Shown: positions 17,199 through 27,539 of the stretch, piece after piece
Layout of the letters: the number at the start of each line of letters is the position of its first letter
How positions within the stretch are numbered: position 1 is the stretch's first letter
Assembly (NCBI RefSeq): GCF_025548535.1
Contig: NZ_JAJLQW010000005.1
Span: 1-64,000 of the forward strand
From: Undibacterium sp. Jales W-56
GTDB taxonomy: Bacteria; Pseudomonadota; Gammaproteobacteria; Burkholderiales; Burkholderiaceae_D
Reading direction: 5' to 3'
DNA length: 64,000 nucleotides
Notes under the pieces: model-generated
Told to the model about the DNA's origin: nothing
Seen by the model: the letters and a program-made list of their open reading frames with translations, nothing else
Databases searched by the model: none
Program-made: the position numbers and the translations under genes

Positions 17199-18131
17199 AT
17201 GACGCATCTGCACATACCAACACCTTTGCTACAGCACCGTGCTCTTTCTGCGCAATTAGACAAACAAGTCTGGCTGAAGATGGAAAACACGCAGCCATCC
17301 GGTTCTTTCAAGCTGCGCGGCATCGGGCTGCTGTGCCAGCGCGCCGTCGCTGCCGGTGCGACGCATCTGGTTTGCCCGTCGGGTGGGAATGCCGGCTTTG
17401 CTGCTGCGGTAGCGGGTGCGGCTTTGGGTGTGCGTACCACCATCATCGTGCCGCAGACGACTCCCGAGAATGTGCGTCAGGCCATTCGCGCTATCGGTGC
17501 CGAATTGATTGTCGAAGGCAAGCAGTGGGATGAAGCGAATCAGCTTGCGCTGCGCCTGTGCCAGGACCCGGCGGCGATGTATATCCCGCCCTTCGATCAT
17601 CCGGATATCTGGGATGGCAATGCGACCTTGATAGATGAAGTCGTCAAGGCCGCTCACCGGTTTGATGTCGTGATTTGCTCGGTCGGCGGCGGCGGTTTGC
17701 TGAGCGGCGTGGTGCAAGGCTTGCAGCGCAATGGCTTGTCACAGACCCCGGTAATCGCGGTCGAGACCGAAGGCGCCGCCTCTTTGCATGCAGCGGTACA
17801 GGCGGGGGAACTGGTGACTTTGCCTGCGATTACCTCGATTGCCAGCACGCTGGGAGCGAGTCGCGTGGCGCAGCAGGCATTTCAGTACACCAGAGAACAT
17901 GACATCAAGACCGTGACGGTAACCGATGCGCAGGCGATCCAGGCTTGCCTGCGCTTTGCCGACGATATGCGCGTCCTGGTCGAGCCGGCTTGCGGCGCTG
18001 CCTTGGCCGTCGCGTATCAGAACTTAGCGGTGTTGGCGCCATACCAACGGCCTTTGATCGTTGTCTGCGGCGGCATGGGAGTGGATCTGGCGATTTTGGC
18101 GAAGCTAGGTACACTACAGGCTAGCTTATAG
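17199..18131 (+). CDS. PLP-dependent L-serine/L-threonine dehydratase
   Basis: This fold-type II PLP enzyme deaminates serine or threonine to pyruvate or 2-oxobutyrate. The 310-residue protein has the PLP lysine in PSGSFKLRG, the phosphate/carboxylate loop SGGNAGFA and the glycine-rich SVGGGGLLSG. There is no C-terminal ACT regulatory domain, so it resembles eukaryotic-type serine dehydratase rather than biosynthetic IlvA. It lies between liuA and aceK on the same strand. The likely role is catabolic. The exact substrate preference cannot be read from the sequence. Confidence 0.85.
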   Translation: MTHLHIPTPLLQHRALSAQLDKQVWLKMENTQPSGSFKLRGIGLLCQRAVAAGATHLVCPSGGNAGFAAAVAGAALGVRTTIIVPQTTPENVRQAIRAIGAELIVEGKQWDEANQLALRLCQDPAAMYIPPFDHPDIWDGNATLIDEVVKAAHRFDVVICSVGGGGLLSGVVQGLQRNGLSQTPVIAVETEGAASLHAAVQAGELVTLPAITSIASTLGASRVAQQAFQYTREHDIKTVTVTDAQAIQACLRFADDMRVLVEPACGAALAVAYQNLAVLAPYQRPLIVVCGGMGVDLAILAKLGTLQASL

Positions 18132-18175
18132 TGCGTTTTGTCCGCTATCCCATTTAATCTGCCAGCCGAACCGCC

Positions 18176-19981
18176 ATGCCCCAAGTCGCCTTCCCTAAAT
18201 TGCTGTCATCCCAGATTGCGTTCGATATCGCGCGCATGATCATGGACGGCTTCGACAAGCATTACCGCTTGTTCCGCGCCTCAAGTCAGGGGGCGAAGCG
18301 GAATTTTGAGAGCGGTGACTGGAAGCTTGCCCAGAATGCCGCTCGCGAGCGCATCGGTTATTACGATCAGCGCGTTAAAGAGTGCGTACAAAGCCTGGAA
18401 GATGAGTATGACGAAGACGACCTGAGCGACGAAGTCTGGCGTGAAGTCAAATTGCATTACATGGGTTTGCTGATCGATCACTTGCAACCCGAATTGGCCG
18501 AGACTTTCTACAACACGGTCTGTACCAAAATGCTGCACAGGAATTACTTCCACAATGACTTCATTTTCGTACGTCCCGCAGTATCGACCGAATACATCGA
18601 GAATAAAGAGACGCCGCCGACCTACCGCGTGTATTACCCGGCCACCGATGGCCTGCATTACACGCTGAAACGCATCGTCACGAATTTTCAGTTAAAAGCC
18701 AATTTCGCCGATCTCGATCGCGACATCGGCTTTGTCGCCGCGCGTTTAAGCGCCGTATTCGGCAGCGATAAAATCGAACCGAATCACCAGATCCAGGTAC
18801 TGGCGAATTTATTCTTCCGCAATAAAGGGGCCTACATCGTCGGCAAGGGCATCAACGGCAATAAGGAATATCCTTTTGTCGTGCCCATTCTGCACAATCG
18901 CAAAGGCGAACTGGTGCTCGATACCGTGCTGTTCGACAATATCCAGATCACGGTCTTGTTCTCGTTCACCCGCGCTTATTTCATGGTCGATATGCTGGTG
19001 CCGTCGGCGTATGTGCAATTCATCCGCAGCATTTTGCCGAAGAAGCCGCGTAGCGAGATTTATACGATTCTGGGTTTGCAAAAGCACGGCAAGAATTTGT
19101 TTTACCGCGATTTTTTACACCATCTCAAATACTCGTCGGACCGTATCGAAGCCGCGCCCGGCATCCGCGGCCTGGTGATGCTGGTGTTCGCGCTGCCGTC
19201 GTTTCCGTATGTGTTCAAGCTGATCAAGGACAGTTTTCCGCCGCCGAAAGAAACCACCAAAGCACTGATCAAAGAAAAGTACCAGCTAGTGAAAAACCAT
19301 GACCGCGTCGGGCGCATGGCAGATACGCTCGAATATTCGGATGTGGCGTTTCCGCGCGCGCGTTTTTCCGACGAATTGCTGGCCGAGATCAAGCAATTCG
19401 CACCGTCGATTCTGGAAGAAGATGACGATGAAATTATCATCAAGCATCTGTATATCGAACGACGCATGGTACCTTTGAATATCTTCCTGACTGAGGCGGA
19501 AAAACGGGGTGACGATGCCGCTATCGAGCACGGTATTTTCGAGTACGGCAATGCGATCAAAGAGCTGGTCGCCGCGAATATTTTCCCCGGTGATATGCTG
19601 TATAAAAACTTCGGTGTAACGCGTCACAGCCGTGTCGTGTTTTACGATTACGACGAGATTGAATATATCAGCGATTGCAATTTCCGCGTGATCCCGCAAC
19701 CGCGCAATGAAGAAGACGAAATGTCCGCCGAACCCTGGTATCCGGTCGCCAGGAATGATGTATTTCCGGAGCAATTCGGCACCTTCCTGCTCGGCAACAC
19801 CAAGGTGCGCCAGTATTTTATGAAACACCATGCCGATCTGCTGACTGCCGAGTACTGGCAGACCCGCAAAAAACGCATCATCGAAGGCAAGATCGATGAC
19901 GTTTTTCCGTATCCGCAAGAAGTACGTTTTAGTTACGCCAGCAGCCAGGCGAATATACTCAACGGACCAAAACCAGCCTGA
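18176..19981 (+). CDS. aceK: Isocitrate dehydrogenase kinase/phosphatase
   Basis: AceK phosphorylates and dephosphorylates isocitrate dehydrogenase, setting flux between the TCA cycle and the glyoxylate bypass. The 601-residue length and motifs are family-typical: [17 protein letters not shown] near the start, [19 protein letters not shown] in the middle, and [41 protein letters not shown] and [17 protein letters not shown] in the C-terminal kinase part. It lies inside the leucine-degradation cluster, whose acetyl-CoA output makes the bypass necessary. The operon link is functional inference. Confidence 0.96.
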   Translation: MPQVAFPKLLSSQIAFDIARMIMDGFDKHYRLFRASSQGAKRNFESGDWKLAQNAARERIGYYDQRVKECVQSLEDEYDEDDLSDEVWREVKLHYMGLLIDHLQPELAETFYNTVCTKMLHRNYFHNDFIFVRPAVSTEYIENKETPPTYRVYYPATDGLHYTLKRIVTNFQLKANFADLDRDIGFVAARLSAVFGSDKIEPNHQIQVLANLFFRNKGAYIVGKGINGNKEYPFVVPILHNRKGELVLDTVLFDNIQITVLFSFTRAYFMVDMLVPSAYVQFIRSILPKKPRSEIYTILGLQKHGKNLFYRDFLHHLKYSSDRIEAAPGIRGLVMLVFALPSFPYVFKLIKDSFPPPKETTKALIKEKYQLVKNHDRVGRMADTLEYSDVAFPRARFSDELLAEIKQFAPSILEEDDDEIIIKHLYIERRMVPLNIFLTEAEKRGDDAAIEHGIFEYGNAIKELVAANIFPGDMLYKNFGVTRHSRVVFYDYDEIEYISDCNFRVIPQPRNEEDEMSAEPWYPVARNDVFPEQFGTFLLGNTKVRQYFMKHHADLLTAEYWQTRKKRIIEGKIDDVFPYPQEVRFSYASSQANILNGPKPA

Positions 19982-20022
19982 ATTTTCACATTATTTTTCA
20001 CCATTTTTTATCGGAGACAAAC

Positions 20023-21204
20023 ATGAATGATCCTATCGTTATCGTCGGTGCCGCACGTACTCCTATGGGCGCATTTCAGGGCGACTTTTCTTCCCTGAGC
20101 GCCAGTCAATTGGGCGCAGTCGCGATCAAGGCCGCAGTCGCGCGCGCCGGCGTCAAGCCGGAATTGGTGGAAGAAGTCTTGTTCGGTAACTGCCTGATGG
20201 CAGGCCAGGGCCAGGCTCCGGCCCGTCAGGCCGCACTGGCAGCGGGTTTGCCTATGTCGACCGGGGCCGTCACCTTGTCCAAGATGTGCGGTTCCGCGAT
20301 GAAGGCCACCATGATGGCATACGACTCCATCAGCGCAGGCAGCAATGAAGTGATGGTCAGCGGCGGCATGGAATCCATGACCAATGCGCCTTACCTGATT
20401 CCAAAAGCACGCGGCGGCTATCGTATCGGCCACGGTCAGATTTTTGATCACATGATGCTCGATGGTCTGGAAGATGCGTACGATAAAGGTAGGTCCATGG
20501 GCACCTTCGCCGAAGATTGCTCGGCCAAATATCAGTTCAGCCGCGAAGATCAGGATGCATTTGCGATCGCCTCAGTCAAGCGCGCCCAGGCGGCAACCGC
20601 CGACGGTTCTTTCGCCTGGGAGATCGCACCGGTCACCGTCTCCGGCCGCAGCGGCGATGTCGTCATCGACAAAGACGAAGGCCCGCTGAAAGCCAAGCTC
20701 GACAAGATTCCGGCATTGAAGCCCGCGTTTAAAAAAGACGGCACCATCACCGCCGCGTCTTCCTCATCGATCAACGACGGTGCCGCTGCGCTGGTGCTGA
20801 TGCGCGAGTCCAAAGCCAAGCAGCTCGGCCTGACGCCGATCGCCAAGATCCTCGGTCATGCCAGCCATGCGCAAGAACCGGGCTGGTTCACCACCGCACC
20901 GATAGGCGCGATTGAAAAGCTGTATAAAAAGGTCGGCTGGACGACGGCCGACGTCGACCTGTTCGAGATCAACGAAGCATTCGCCGCGGTCCCGATGGCA
21001 GCGATGAAAGATCTCGGCATTGCTCACGACAAGATCAATGTCCACGGCGGCGCCTGCGCGCTCGGCCATCCTATCGGCGCATCGGGGGCACGTATCGTCA
21101 TCACACTGATCGGTGCCTTGAAGAAGCAAGGTAAAAAACGCGGCGTCGCTTCCTTATGCATAGGCGGCGGCGAAGGCACGGCGATGGCAATCGAGCTGGT
21201 CTGA
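20023..21204 (+). CDS. Acetyl-CoA C-acyltransferase (thiolase II)
   Basis: This thiolase makes or cleaves acetoacetyl-CoA or 3-oxoacyl-CoA. The 393-residue protein has the acylation-site cysteine C89 (SKMCGSAMKA), His349 in GGACALGHPIGASGAR and C379 in SLCIGGGEGTA. Size and motifs fit the biosynthetic/degradative thiolase II group (AtoB/PhaA-like). CGGAG lies before the ATG. In this cluster it probably converts acetoacetate-derived acetoacetyl-CoA, the end product of leucine breakdown, to acetyl-CoA. Confidence 0.93.
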   Translation: MNDPIVIVGAARTPMGAFQGDFSSLSASQLGAVAIKAAVARAGVKPELVEEVLFGNCLMAGQGQAPARQAALAAGLPMSTGAVTLSKMCGSAMKATMMAYDSISAGSNEVMVSGGMESMTNAPYLIPKARGGYRIGHGQIFDHMMLDGLEDAYDKGRSMGTFAEDCSAKYQFSREDQDAFAIASVKRAQAATADGSFAWEIAPVTVSGRSGDVVIDKDEGPLKAKLDKIPALKPAFKKDGTITAASSSSINDGAAALVLMRESKAKQLGLTPIAKILGHASHAQEPGWFTTAPIGAIEKLYKKVGWTTADVDLFEINEAFAAVPMAAMKDLGIAHDKINVHGGACALGHPIGASGARIVITLIGALKKQGKKRGVASLCIGGGEGTAMAIELV

Positions 21205-21244
21205 TTTTGCCGAAATTACCGCTACCTGATCCAAAGGTAAATAC

Positions 21245-21913
21245 ATGCCCACAGCCCTGATCCTCGGTGCCTCACGCGGCATCGGTCATGAACTGGCGTT
21301 GCAATACAAAGCCGCCGGCTGGCGTGTGATTGCGACTGCGCGCAAGGCTGCCGACCTGGCGTCTTTGCAAGCCCTGGGCTGCGAGGCTTTGCCTTTGGAT
21401 GTGACCAATATCAATGACTGCGGCGCTCTTGGCTGGCGGCTCGATGATGAAAAAATCGATGTCGCTATCTTGAATGCCGGAGTGTATGGTCCGCGCACCA
21501 CAGGATTGCAGACCCCGCATGACAGCCAGTTCGATGAAGTCATGCATACCAACGTGCTGGCGGCGATGCGGATATTGCCGATGGTGTTGCCGCTGGTCGA
21601 AAACGCCGGCGGTCGCCTGGCGGTGATCTCGTCGGTGATGGGTTCCATCGCGGAGCGTGCCGGTAGTCACGGCTGGTTATATCGGGCCAGCAAGGCCGCA
21701 TTGAATTCGGTACTCAAGGATGTGTCGTTGCAGACGCAGCAGGCGATTTGCGTAGCCCTGCATCCGGGTTGGGTGAAAACGGAAATGGGCGGCGTCGGTG
21801 CCGAAATTTCCGTGGAAGACAGTGCGCAAGGCATACGCAAGACGCTCGCCGCTTTGCATGCCGAAGACAACGGGCAATTTTTTAATTACAACGGCGCCAG
21901 CCTGAGCTGGTAA
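21245..21913 (+). CDS. Short-chain dehydrogenase/reductase (C-signal-like)
   Basis: The 222-residue SDR has the N-terminal nucleotide motif GASRGIG, the NAG motif in AILNAGVYG, the catalytic Ser in AVISSVMGS, YRASK and the HPGWVKTEMGG loop. It resembles the CsgA-type short SDR subgroup. The substrate is unknown. It lies 40 bp after the thiolase gene and 25 bp before the acyl-CoA dehydrogenase gene, so it is almost certainly co-transcribed. Confidence 0.85.
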   Translation: MPTALILGASRGIGHELALQYKAAGWRVIATARKAADLASLQALGCEALPLDVTNINDCGALGWRLDDEKIDVAILNAGVYGPRTTGLQTPHDSQFDEVMHTNVLAAMRILPMVLPLVENAGGRLAVISSVMGSIAERAGSHGWLYRASKAALNSVLKDVSLQTQQAICVALHPGWVKTEMGGVGAEISVEDSAQGIRKTLAALHAEDNGQFFNYNGASLSW

Positions 21914-21938
21914 GCAAGCATAGAAATACGAGACTGAG

Positions 21939-23069
21939 ATGTTATTAACGCCAGAACACGAAATGATACGCGATGCCATCCGCGCATTTGCCCAGGAAAA
22001 ACTCGTGCCGAATGCGGCGCGCTGGGACCGGGAACATCACTTCCCCGCCGCCGAATTAAAAGAGCTGGCGCAGATGGGCGCCTATGGCGTGGCGGTGCCG
22101 GAAGAGCTCGGCGGCGCCGGCATGGATTACCTGTCGCTGGCACTGGTATTGGAAGAAGTCGCCGCCGGCGACGGCGGTACTTCCACCGTGATTTCGGTGA
22201 ATAATTGCCCGGTGTGCAGTATCGCCATGATGTATGCGAATGACGCACAAAAACAGCAATGGCTGCGGCCATTGGCCAGCGGCGAGATGCTAGGGGCATT
22301 TTGCCTGACGGAGCCGCACGCCGGTAGCGATGCCTCCGAATTGCGCACCACGGCACGGCGCGAAGGCAATGAATATGTGTTGAACGGCGTCAAGCAATTC
22401 ATCACCAGCGGCAAGTATGCGGATGTCGCAATCGTAATGGCGGTCACGGATAAAGCTGCCGGCAAAAAAGGTATCAGCGCCTTCTGGGTGCCGACTAACA
22501 CGCCAGGCTATATCGTCGCCAGCCTGGAACAAAAGATGGGGCAGCACTCATCCGACACCGCGCAAATCCTGTTTGAGAATTGCCGCATTCCGGTCGAAAA
22601 CCTGATCGGTGAAGAAGGCATGGGTTACAAGATTGCCTTGTCCGGTTTAGAAGGCGGCCGCATCGGCATCGCCTCGCAATCGGTCGGCATGGCGCGTGCG
22701 GCGTTTGACGCTGCCCTGGCGTATGCCAAAGACCGCCGCAGTTTTGGCAAAGCGATTTTTGACCATCAATCGGTGCAATTCAAACTCGCCGACATGGCGA
22801 CCCGGATCGAAGCTGCGCGGCAATTGATCTGGCATGCTGCCAGCCTGAAAGATGCAGGCAAGCCTTGCCTGAAAGAAGCGGCGATGGCGAAATTGTTTGC
22901 GTCTGAGATGGCAGAAAAAGTCTGCTCCGCTGCGATCCAGATTCACGGCGGTTATGGCTATGTCAGCGATTTCCCGGTCGAACGGATTTACCGCGACGTG
23001 CGGGTTTGCCAGATTTACGAAGGCACCTCGGATATCCAGAAAATCCTGATAGCACGGGCATTGGCGTAA
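21939..23069 (+). CDS. Acyl-CoA dehydrogenase (short or branched chain)
   Basis: The 376-residue FAD enzyme has the signatures GAFCLTEPHAGSDAS and AIQIHGGYGYVSDFPVERIYRDVRV. The catalytic base is E361 in QIYEGTSDIQK, the usual position for short- and medium-chain enzymes and distinct from LiuA. It could handle butyryl-, isobutyryl- or 2-methylbutyryl-CoA, which would extend the cluster to valine or isoleucine breakdown. The exact substrate is not readable. Confidence 0.9.
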   Translation: MLLTPEHEMIRDAIRAFAQEKLVPNAARWDREHHFPAAELKELAQMGAYGVAVPEELGGAGMDYLSLALVLEEVAAGDGGTSTVISVNNCPVCSIAMMYANDAQKQQWLRPLASGEMLGAFCLTEPHAGSDASELRTTARREGNEYVLNGVKQFITSGKYADVAIVMAVTDKAAGKKGISAFWVPTNTPGYIVASLEQKMGQHSSDTAQILFENCRIPVENLIGEEGMGYKIALSGLEGGRIGIASQSVGMARAAFDAALAYAKDRRSFGKAIFDHQSVQFKLADMATRIEAARQLIWHAASLKDAGKPCLKEAAMAKLFASEMAEKVCSAAIQIHGGYGYVSDFPVERIYRDVRVCQIYEGTSDIQKILIARALA

Positions 23070-23077
23070 CGCCAGGG

Positions 23078-23131
23078 TAGGGTGCGCCACGCGCACCGAT
23101 GGCGTTGCTTGGTGCGCATGGCATACCCTAC
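23078..23131. repeat. GTAGGGTGCGC dispersed repeat forming a long hairpin
   Basis: GTAGGGTGCGCC at the left end and GGCATACCCTAC at the right end, with nested GCGCACC/GGTGCGC, form an extended imperfect hairpin between the acyl-CoA dehydrogenase and the rhodanese gene. Shorter relatives lie at 27540-27560 and 38639-38659. Confidence 0.75.
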
Positions 23132-23141
23132 GGAGGAATAG

Positions 23142-23546
23142 ATGAAAAAAGGTTACAAGCAATTAGTCGATGAAGCCAGCGCACAGATCAAGACCTATAG
23201 CGTGGCCGAAGCACAGGCCAGGTTGAGCGATCCGCGAGTGCAGTTCATCGATGTCCGCGATGTGCGGGAGCTGGAGCGTGAAGGCGTGATTCCCGGCGCA
23301 TTCCACGCACCGCGCGGCATGATCGAGTTCTGGGTCGATCCCGATTCGCCGTATTTCAAACCGGTGTTTGGCGAGCATAAAGAATTCATCCTGTTTTGCG
23401 CCGCAGGCTGGCGCAGCGCCCTGACCACCAAGACAGTGCAAGACATGGGATTGGAAAACGTCGCGCATATCGATGGCGGCTTCAGCGCATGGAAAGCGGC
23501 AGGTGCGCCGGTGGCAATCAAAACCAGTAAGAACGAAGGTAAATAA
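23142..23546 (+). CDS. Rhodanese-like sulfurtransferase
   Basis: The single rhodanese domain of 134 residues has the acidic strand motif VQFIDVRDVRELEREG and the active-site loop with Cys86 in LFCAAGWRSALT. It probably acts as a sulfur carrier or persulfide handler in the cytosol. The physiological partner is unknown. GGAGG lies 6 nt before the ATG. It is 6 bp from the ychJ-like gene. Confidence 0.9.
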   Translation: MKKGYKQLVDEASAQIKTYSVAEAQARLSDPRVQFIDVRDVRELEREGVIPGAFHAPRGMIEFWVDPDSPYFKPVFGEHKEFILFCAAGWRSALTTKTVQDMGLENVAHIDGGFSAWKAAGAPVAIKTSKNEGK

Positions 23547-23552
23547 ATCAGT

Positions 23553-23966
23553 ATGACTACCTTGTGCCCCTGCGGTTCGGGCAAAGAATTCGGGCAATGT
23601 TGTGCACCATTTTTAAATGGAGGTGAAATCGCACCCGATGCCGAGGCATTGATGCGCTCACGCTACACCGCTTATGCCTTGAGTGACGAAGCCTATCTGC
23701 GCGCCACCTGGGATGCGCGCACCTGTCCGGTAGAACGCATCGTGCATGACGAGCCGACGCAGTGGCTGGGACTGGAAGTGAAACAATATATGCTGGATGC
23801 AGGCAACACAGACAACGCCACCGTGGAATTCGTAGCGCGTTACAAAATAGCCGGGCGAGCACATCGCCTGCATGAAGTAAGCCGTTTTTTACGCGAAGAC
23901 GGCAAATGGTTTTATGTGGATGGCAGTTTTCCGACCAAAGACGATAAGAAGAGAAAATACAAATGA
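23553..23966 (+). CDS. YchJ-family protein with SEC-C-type zinc motif
   Basis: The N-terminal [13 protein letters not shown] is the SEC-C zinc-binding motif of the UPF0225/YchJ family. An NTF2-like domain follows ([22 protein letters not shown]). It has 137 residues and no established function. Its stop overlaps the liuB start by 4 nt (ATGA), so the two are translationally coupled. Confidence 0.88.
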   Translation: MTTLCPCGSGKEFGQCCAPFLNGGEIAPDAEALMRSRYTAYALSDEAYLRATWDARTCPVERIVHDEPTQWLGLEVKQYMLDAGNTDNATVEFVARYKIAGRAHRLHEVSRFLREDGKWFYVDGSFPTKDDKKRKYK

Positions 23967-25585
23967 CGACCCTAGATTCCAAATTGAATAGCCGCTCCGA
24001 AGATTTCAAGGCGAATGCCGCTGCGATGCAGCGCGTAGTCGATGACCTGAAAGAAAAAATCGCCAAGATTGCGCTGGGCGGCGGTGACGAGGCGCGCAAA
24101 AAACATCTGGCACGCGGCAAGCTGCTGCCGCGCGACCGCGTGCAGATGCTGCTGGATCCCGGCACGCCGTTTTTAGAGTTCTCACAACTCGCCGCCTACG
24201 ATATGTACAAGGAAAAGAGCGGCGCCGATGCCGCGCCATCAGCCGGCGTGATCACCGGTATCGGTCGCGTATCGGGGCAGGAATGTCTGATCGTGTGCAA
24301 CGACGCGACGGTCAAAGGCGGCACTTATTACCCGATGACGGTGAAGAAGCATTTGCGTGCGCAAGAGATCGCCGAGCAAAATAATTTGCCGTGTATTTAT
24401 CTGGTGGATAGCGGCGGCGCAAACTTGCCGAATCAGGACGACGTATTCCCGGATCGTGATCACTTCGGCCGCATCTTCTTTAACCAGGCCACCATGTCGG
24501 CCAAAGGCATCCCGCAGATCGCGGTCGTCATGGGCTCATGTACTGCGGGCGGCGCGTATGTCCCGGCAATGAGCGATGAGTCGATCATCGTTAAGAATCA
24601 GGGCACGATTTTCCTCGGCGGCCCGCCGCTGGTCAAAGCCGCTACCGGCGAAGTCGTCAGCGCCGAAGACCTCGGTGGCGGCGACGTGCATACGCGTCTG
24701 TCCGGCGTGGTCGATCATCTGGCGCAAAACGATACCCATGCGCTGTCGATGGCACGCACTATCGTGTCGAACCTGAATCGCCAGAAACCCGTCAGCGTGG
24801 TGTTGAAAGACGTTGAAGAGCCGAAATTCCCTGCGCAAGAATTGTATGGCGTGATCCCGCTCGATACCCGCAAACCTTTCGATGTGCGCGAAGTGATTGC
24901 GCGCGTGGTCGATGGCAGTCATTTCGATGAATTCAAGGCGCGCTATGGTACGACTTTAGTTTGCGGCTTCGCGCATATCCATGGCATGCCGGTCGGTATC
25001 ATTGCGAATAACGGCATCTTGTTTTCTGAATCGGCATTGAAAGGCACGCACTTTATCGAACTGTGCTGCCAGCGCAAGATCCCGTTGGTATTCCTGCAAA
25101 ATATCACCGGTTTCATGGTCGGTCGCAAATACGAAAACGAAGGTATCGCCCGTAACGGCGCCAAGATGGTGACTGCGGTCGCCACCGCCAATGTGCCGAA
25201 GTTCACCGTCATCATCGGCGGGAGTTTCGGTGCCGGTAATTACGGCATGTGCGGCCGTGCGTTCTCGCCGCGCTTCATGTGGATGTGGCCGAATGCGCGT
25301 ATTTCCGTGATGGGCGGCGAGCAGGCCGCCAGCGTATTGGCCACCGTCAAGCGCGACGGTATCGAAGGCAAGGGCGGTAGCTGGAGCGCGGAAGAAGAAG
25401 CCGCGTTCAAGCAACCGATCAAGGACCAGTACGAACACCAAGGTCACCCTTACTACGCCAGTGCGCGCCTGTGGGATGACGGCGTCATTGATCCTGCCGA
25501 TACGCGTATGGTATTGGGCCTGGGCTTGTCGGCGGCCTTGAACGCGCCGATTCCTGAAGTGAAATTTGGTTTGTTCAGGATGTAA
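23963..25585 (+). CDS. liuB: Methylcrotonyl-CoA carboxylase, carboxyltransferase (beta) subunit
   Basis: This subunit transfers carboxyl from carboxybiotin on LiuD to 3-methylcrotonyl-CoA. The 540-residue protein has the acetyl-CoA carboxylase carboxyltransferase fold, with [53 protein letters not shown] and the C-terminal [25 protein letters not shown] region. The last is diagnostic of MCC beta versus propionyl-CoA carboxylase. Its partner liuD lies 6.5 kb downstream because other genes intervene. Confidence 0.95.
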   Translation: MTTLDSKLNSRSEDFKANAAAMQRVVDDLKEKIAKIALGGGDEARKKHLARGKLLPRDRVQMLLDPGTPFLEFSQLAAYDMYKEKSGADAAPSAGVITGIGRVSGQECLIVCNDATVKGGTYYPMTVKKHLRAQEIAEQNNLPCIYLVDSGGANLPNQDDVFPDRDHFGRIFFNQATMSAKGIPQIAVVMGSCTAGGAYVPAMSDESIIVKNQGTIFLGGPPLVKAATGEVVSAEDLGGGDVHTRLSGVVDHLAQNDTHALSMARTIVSNLNRQKPVSVVLKDVEEPKFPAQELYGVIPLDTRKPFDVREVIARVVDGSHFDEFKARYGTTLVCGFAHIHGMPVGIIANNGILFSESALKGTHFIELCCQRKIPLVFLQNITGFMVGRKYENEGIARNGAKMVTAVATANVPKFTVIIGGSFGAGNYGMCGRAFSPRFMWMWPNARISVMGGEQAASVLATVKRDGIEGKGGSWSAEEEAAFKQPIKDQYEHQGHPYYASARLWDDGVIDPADTRMVLGLGLSAALNAPIPEVKFGLFRM

Positions 25586-25591
25586 GCGGCG

Positions 25592-26743
25592 ATGAAAACA
25601 ATTGCCTTCCTGTTTTCTGCAGGGCTATTTTCTGCCAGTGGATATGCAGATGAGACGTTATCTGTCGCCATGAACGAATCAATTGTTCGGATTCCGACGA
25701 CAGTAAAGACGATCTTTCATACCGTCGTTAATAAAGAAATGGTCGTGACCCAATTTAAGCCAGCTGGTGAAGGACGGTTTCCAATAGCTGTGATTTTGCA
25801 TGGGCGTAGCTATCGTGATCGTTCTAAGCCGGAACGATTTCGGTTGTTGGAGGCCTCGCGGTATTTTCTTCGGCGAGGCTTTGCTGTATGGGTACCTACA
25901 CGCTTGGGATATGGTGATTCCGGCATTGAGCCGGATCCAGAATACACAGGATCTTGCTCTGGTAAAAATTATTCTCCCGGTTATGAAGCTGCAGCAGTCA
26001 GTACTTTGGACGTGATCGAATATGCTAAAAAGCAGAACTATGTAGACCCACAACGCATCGTCGTCGTGGGGCAGTCTTATGGAGGTACTACCGCCATTTC
26101 GCTCGCTGCAAAAAATATTCCGGGGGTGATCGCTACTGTGAATTTTGCGGGAGGTGGCGGTGGAAATCCTGAGACGCAGCCTGAAAAGCCCTGTAGGCCA
26201 GACTTGCTCAAAGAATTATTTGGTGGGTATGGTAAAACGGCGCGTACGCCGACGTTGTGGATATACACTGAAAATGATAAATACTTCGGTCCTGTCTATC
26301 CTAAACAATGGTTTGCAGAATTCCAAAAACAAGGCGGTGATGCCGCGCTTGGTGAATACAAAGCTTTGCCAGCATATGGCGATAACGGACATCTTTTTTT
26401 CTCTAGAGGCTTTCAGATATGGCGTCCGCTGGTCGACGAATTTTTGAGTCGCCAGGGTATTGCCATACCAAAAAGCGAGGGTGAATATTCAATTTCGCAT
26501 TTTGCGAAGATGGAAGATGTGGATAGTCCGCCTTTAAATAGCCAAGAAGCAAGGGAAAAATATGCGCAGTTCTTGAAAATGGATGTGCCGCGTGCTTTCG
26601 CGATTGGCCCTAAAGGTGAGTTTGGTTATGCATCAGCAATAGGTGCCGTACAGAAAGCACTATCGATTTGTCAGAATAGGGCGAATGTTCCGTGCCAATT
26701 GTATGTGGTCGATGACAAAATGGTGTGGAAGAGAGACGAGTAA
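25592..26743 (+). CDS. Secreted alpha/beta hydrolase with C-terminal two-cysteine domain
   Basis: A signal peptide (MKTIAFLFSAGLFSASGYA) precedes an alpha/beta-hydrolase domain with the oxyanion HGRSYRD region and nucleophile motif GQSYGGT, and a probable catalytic His in DNGHLFFS. Residues from about 310 on form a second small domain (ARAFAIGPKGEFGYAS-like, then ALSICQNRANVPCQLYVVDDKMVW) with two Cys. This resembles the C-terminal modules of several exported beta-proteobacterial proteins. The substrate is unknown. The gene is visibly AT-richer than liuB and liuC and separates them. Its stop touches the liuC ATG. Confidence 0.8.
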   Translation: MKTIAFLFSAGLFSASGYADETLSVAMNESIVRIPTTVKTIFHTVVNKEMVVTQFKPAGEGRFPIAVILHGRSYRDRSKPERFRLLEASRYFLRRGFAVWVPTRLGYGDSGIEPDPEYTGSCSGKNYSPGYEAAAVSTLDVIEYAKKQNYVDPQRIVVVGQSYGGTTAISLAAKNIPGVIATVNFAGGGGGNPETQPEKPCRPDLLKELFGGYGKTARTPTLWIYTENDKYFGPVYPKQWFAEFQKQGGDAALGEYKALPAYGDNGHLFFSRGFQIWRPLVDEFLSRQGIAIPKSEGEYSISHFAKMEDVDSPPLNSQEAREKYAQFLKMDVPRAFAIGPKGEFGYASAIGAVQKALSICQNRANVPCQLYVVDDKMVWKRDE

Positions 26744-27535
26744 ATGAGTTATCAAACATTAACTAAGGTGGTTGAGAAGACAGTTGCCACTGTCACACTG
26801 AACCGCCCCGAGGTCCGCAACGCCTTTAACGAAACGACGATTGCCGAGATCACGCAGGTGTTCCGCGAACTGGATGCCGACGGCAGCATTCGCGCTGTCG
26901 TGCTGGCGGCGAACGGTACGGCGTTTTGCGCCGGTGCCGACCTCAACTGGATGAAGAAGATGGCCGACTACACGCATGCGGAAAATATCGCCGATGCGGG
27001 TCAACTGGCCGAGATGCTGCGCACGATTTATACCTGCAGCAAACCGGTGGTTGCCAAGGTACAGGGCGATTGCTATGCCGGCGGCATGGGTTTGGTGGCG
27101 GCTTGCGATATCGCGTTGACGGTGGACGCGGCCAATTTTTGTTTGAGCGAAGTCAAGCTGGGACTGATCCCGGCCACCATTTCGCCGTATGTGATCAAGG
27201 CGATGGGAGAGAGCGCCGCACGCCGCTACTTCATCACGGCGGAACGTTTCAGCGCCGCCGAAGCGTATCGTATCGGTTTCGTGCATGAAGTGGTGGCCGC
27301 CGATGCGCTCGATGCGAAAGTGGCTGAGATCGTCAAGGCGCTGACTGCGAACAGCCCGAACGCAGTCAGGCAGGGCAAGCGCCTGGTGCAGGAGGTGGCC
27401 GGACGTGAAGTCACGCCGGCGTTGATCGCCGCCACCGTGGAGGGCATCGCCGGCATCCGCGCCTCGGACGAGGGACGCGAAGGCGTGCGTTCGTTTTTGG
27501 AAAAGCGTAAGCCGAGTTGGTTGAACCAACCGTAA
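26744..27535 (+). CDS. liuC: Methylglutaconyl-CoA hydratase
   Basis: This crotonase-superfamily enzyme hydrates 3-methylglutaconyl-CoA to HMG-CoA. The 263-residue protein has the oxyanion-hole segments NGTAFCAGADLNWMKKM and CYAGGMGLVAACDIAL. SEVKLGLIPATISPYVI, typical of LiuC/AUH-type hydratases, follows. The GAGAGACGAG sequence upstream is inside the preceding gene. Context with liuA, liuB, liuD and liuE supports the name. Confidence 0.93.
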   Translation: MSYQTLTKVVEKTVATVTLNRPEVRNAFNETTIAEITQVFRELDADGSIRAVVLAANGTAFCAGADLNWMKKMADYTHAENIADAGQLAEMLRTIYTCSKPVVAKVQGDCYAGGMGLVAACDIALTVDAANFCLSEVKLGLIPATISPYVIKAMGESAARRYFITAERFSAAEAYRIGFVHEVVAADALDAKVAEIVKALTANSPNAVRQGKRLVQEVAGREVTPALIAATVEGIAGIRASDEGREGVRSFLEKRKPSWLNQP

Positions 27536-27539
27536 AACC

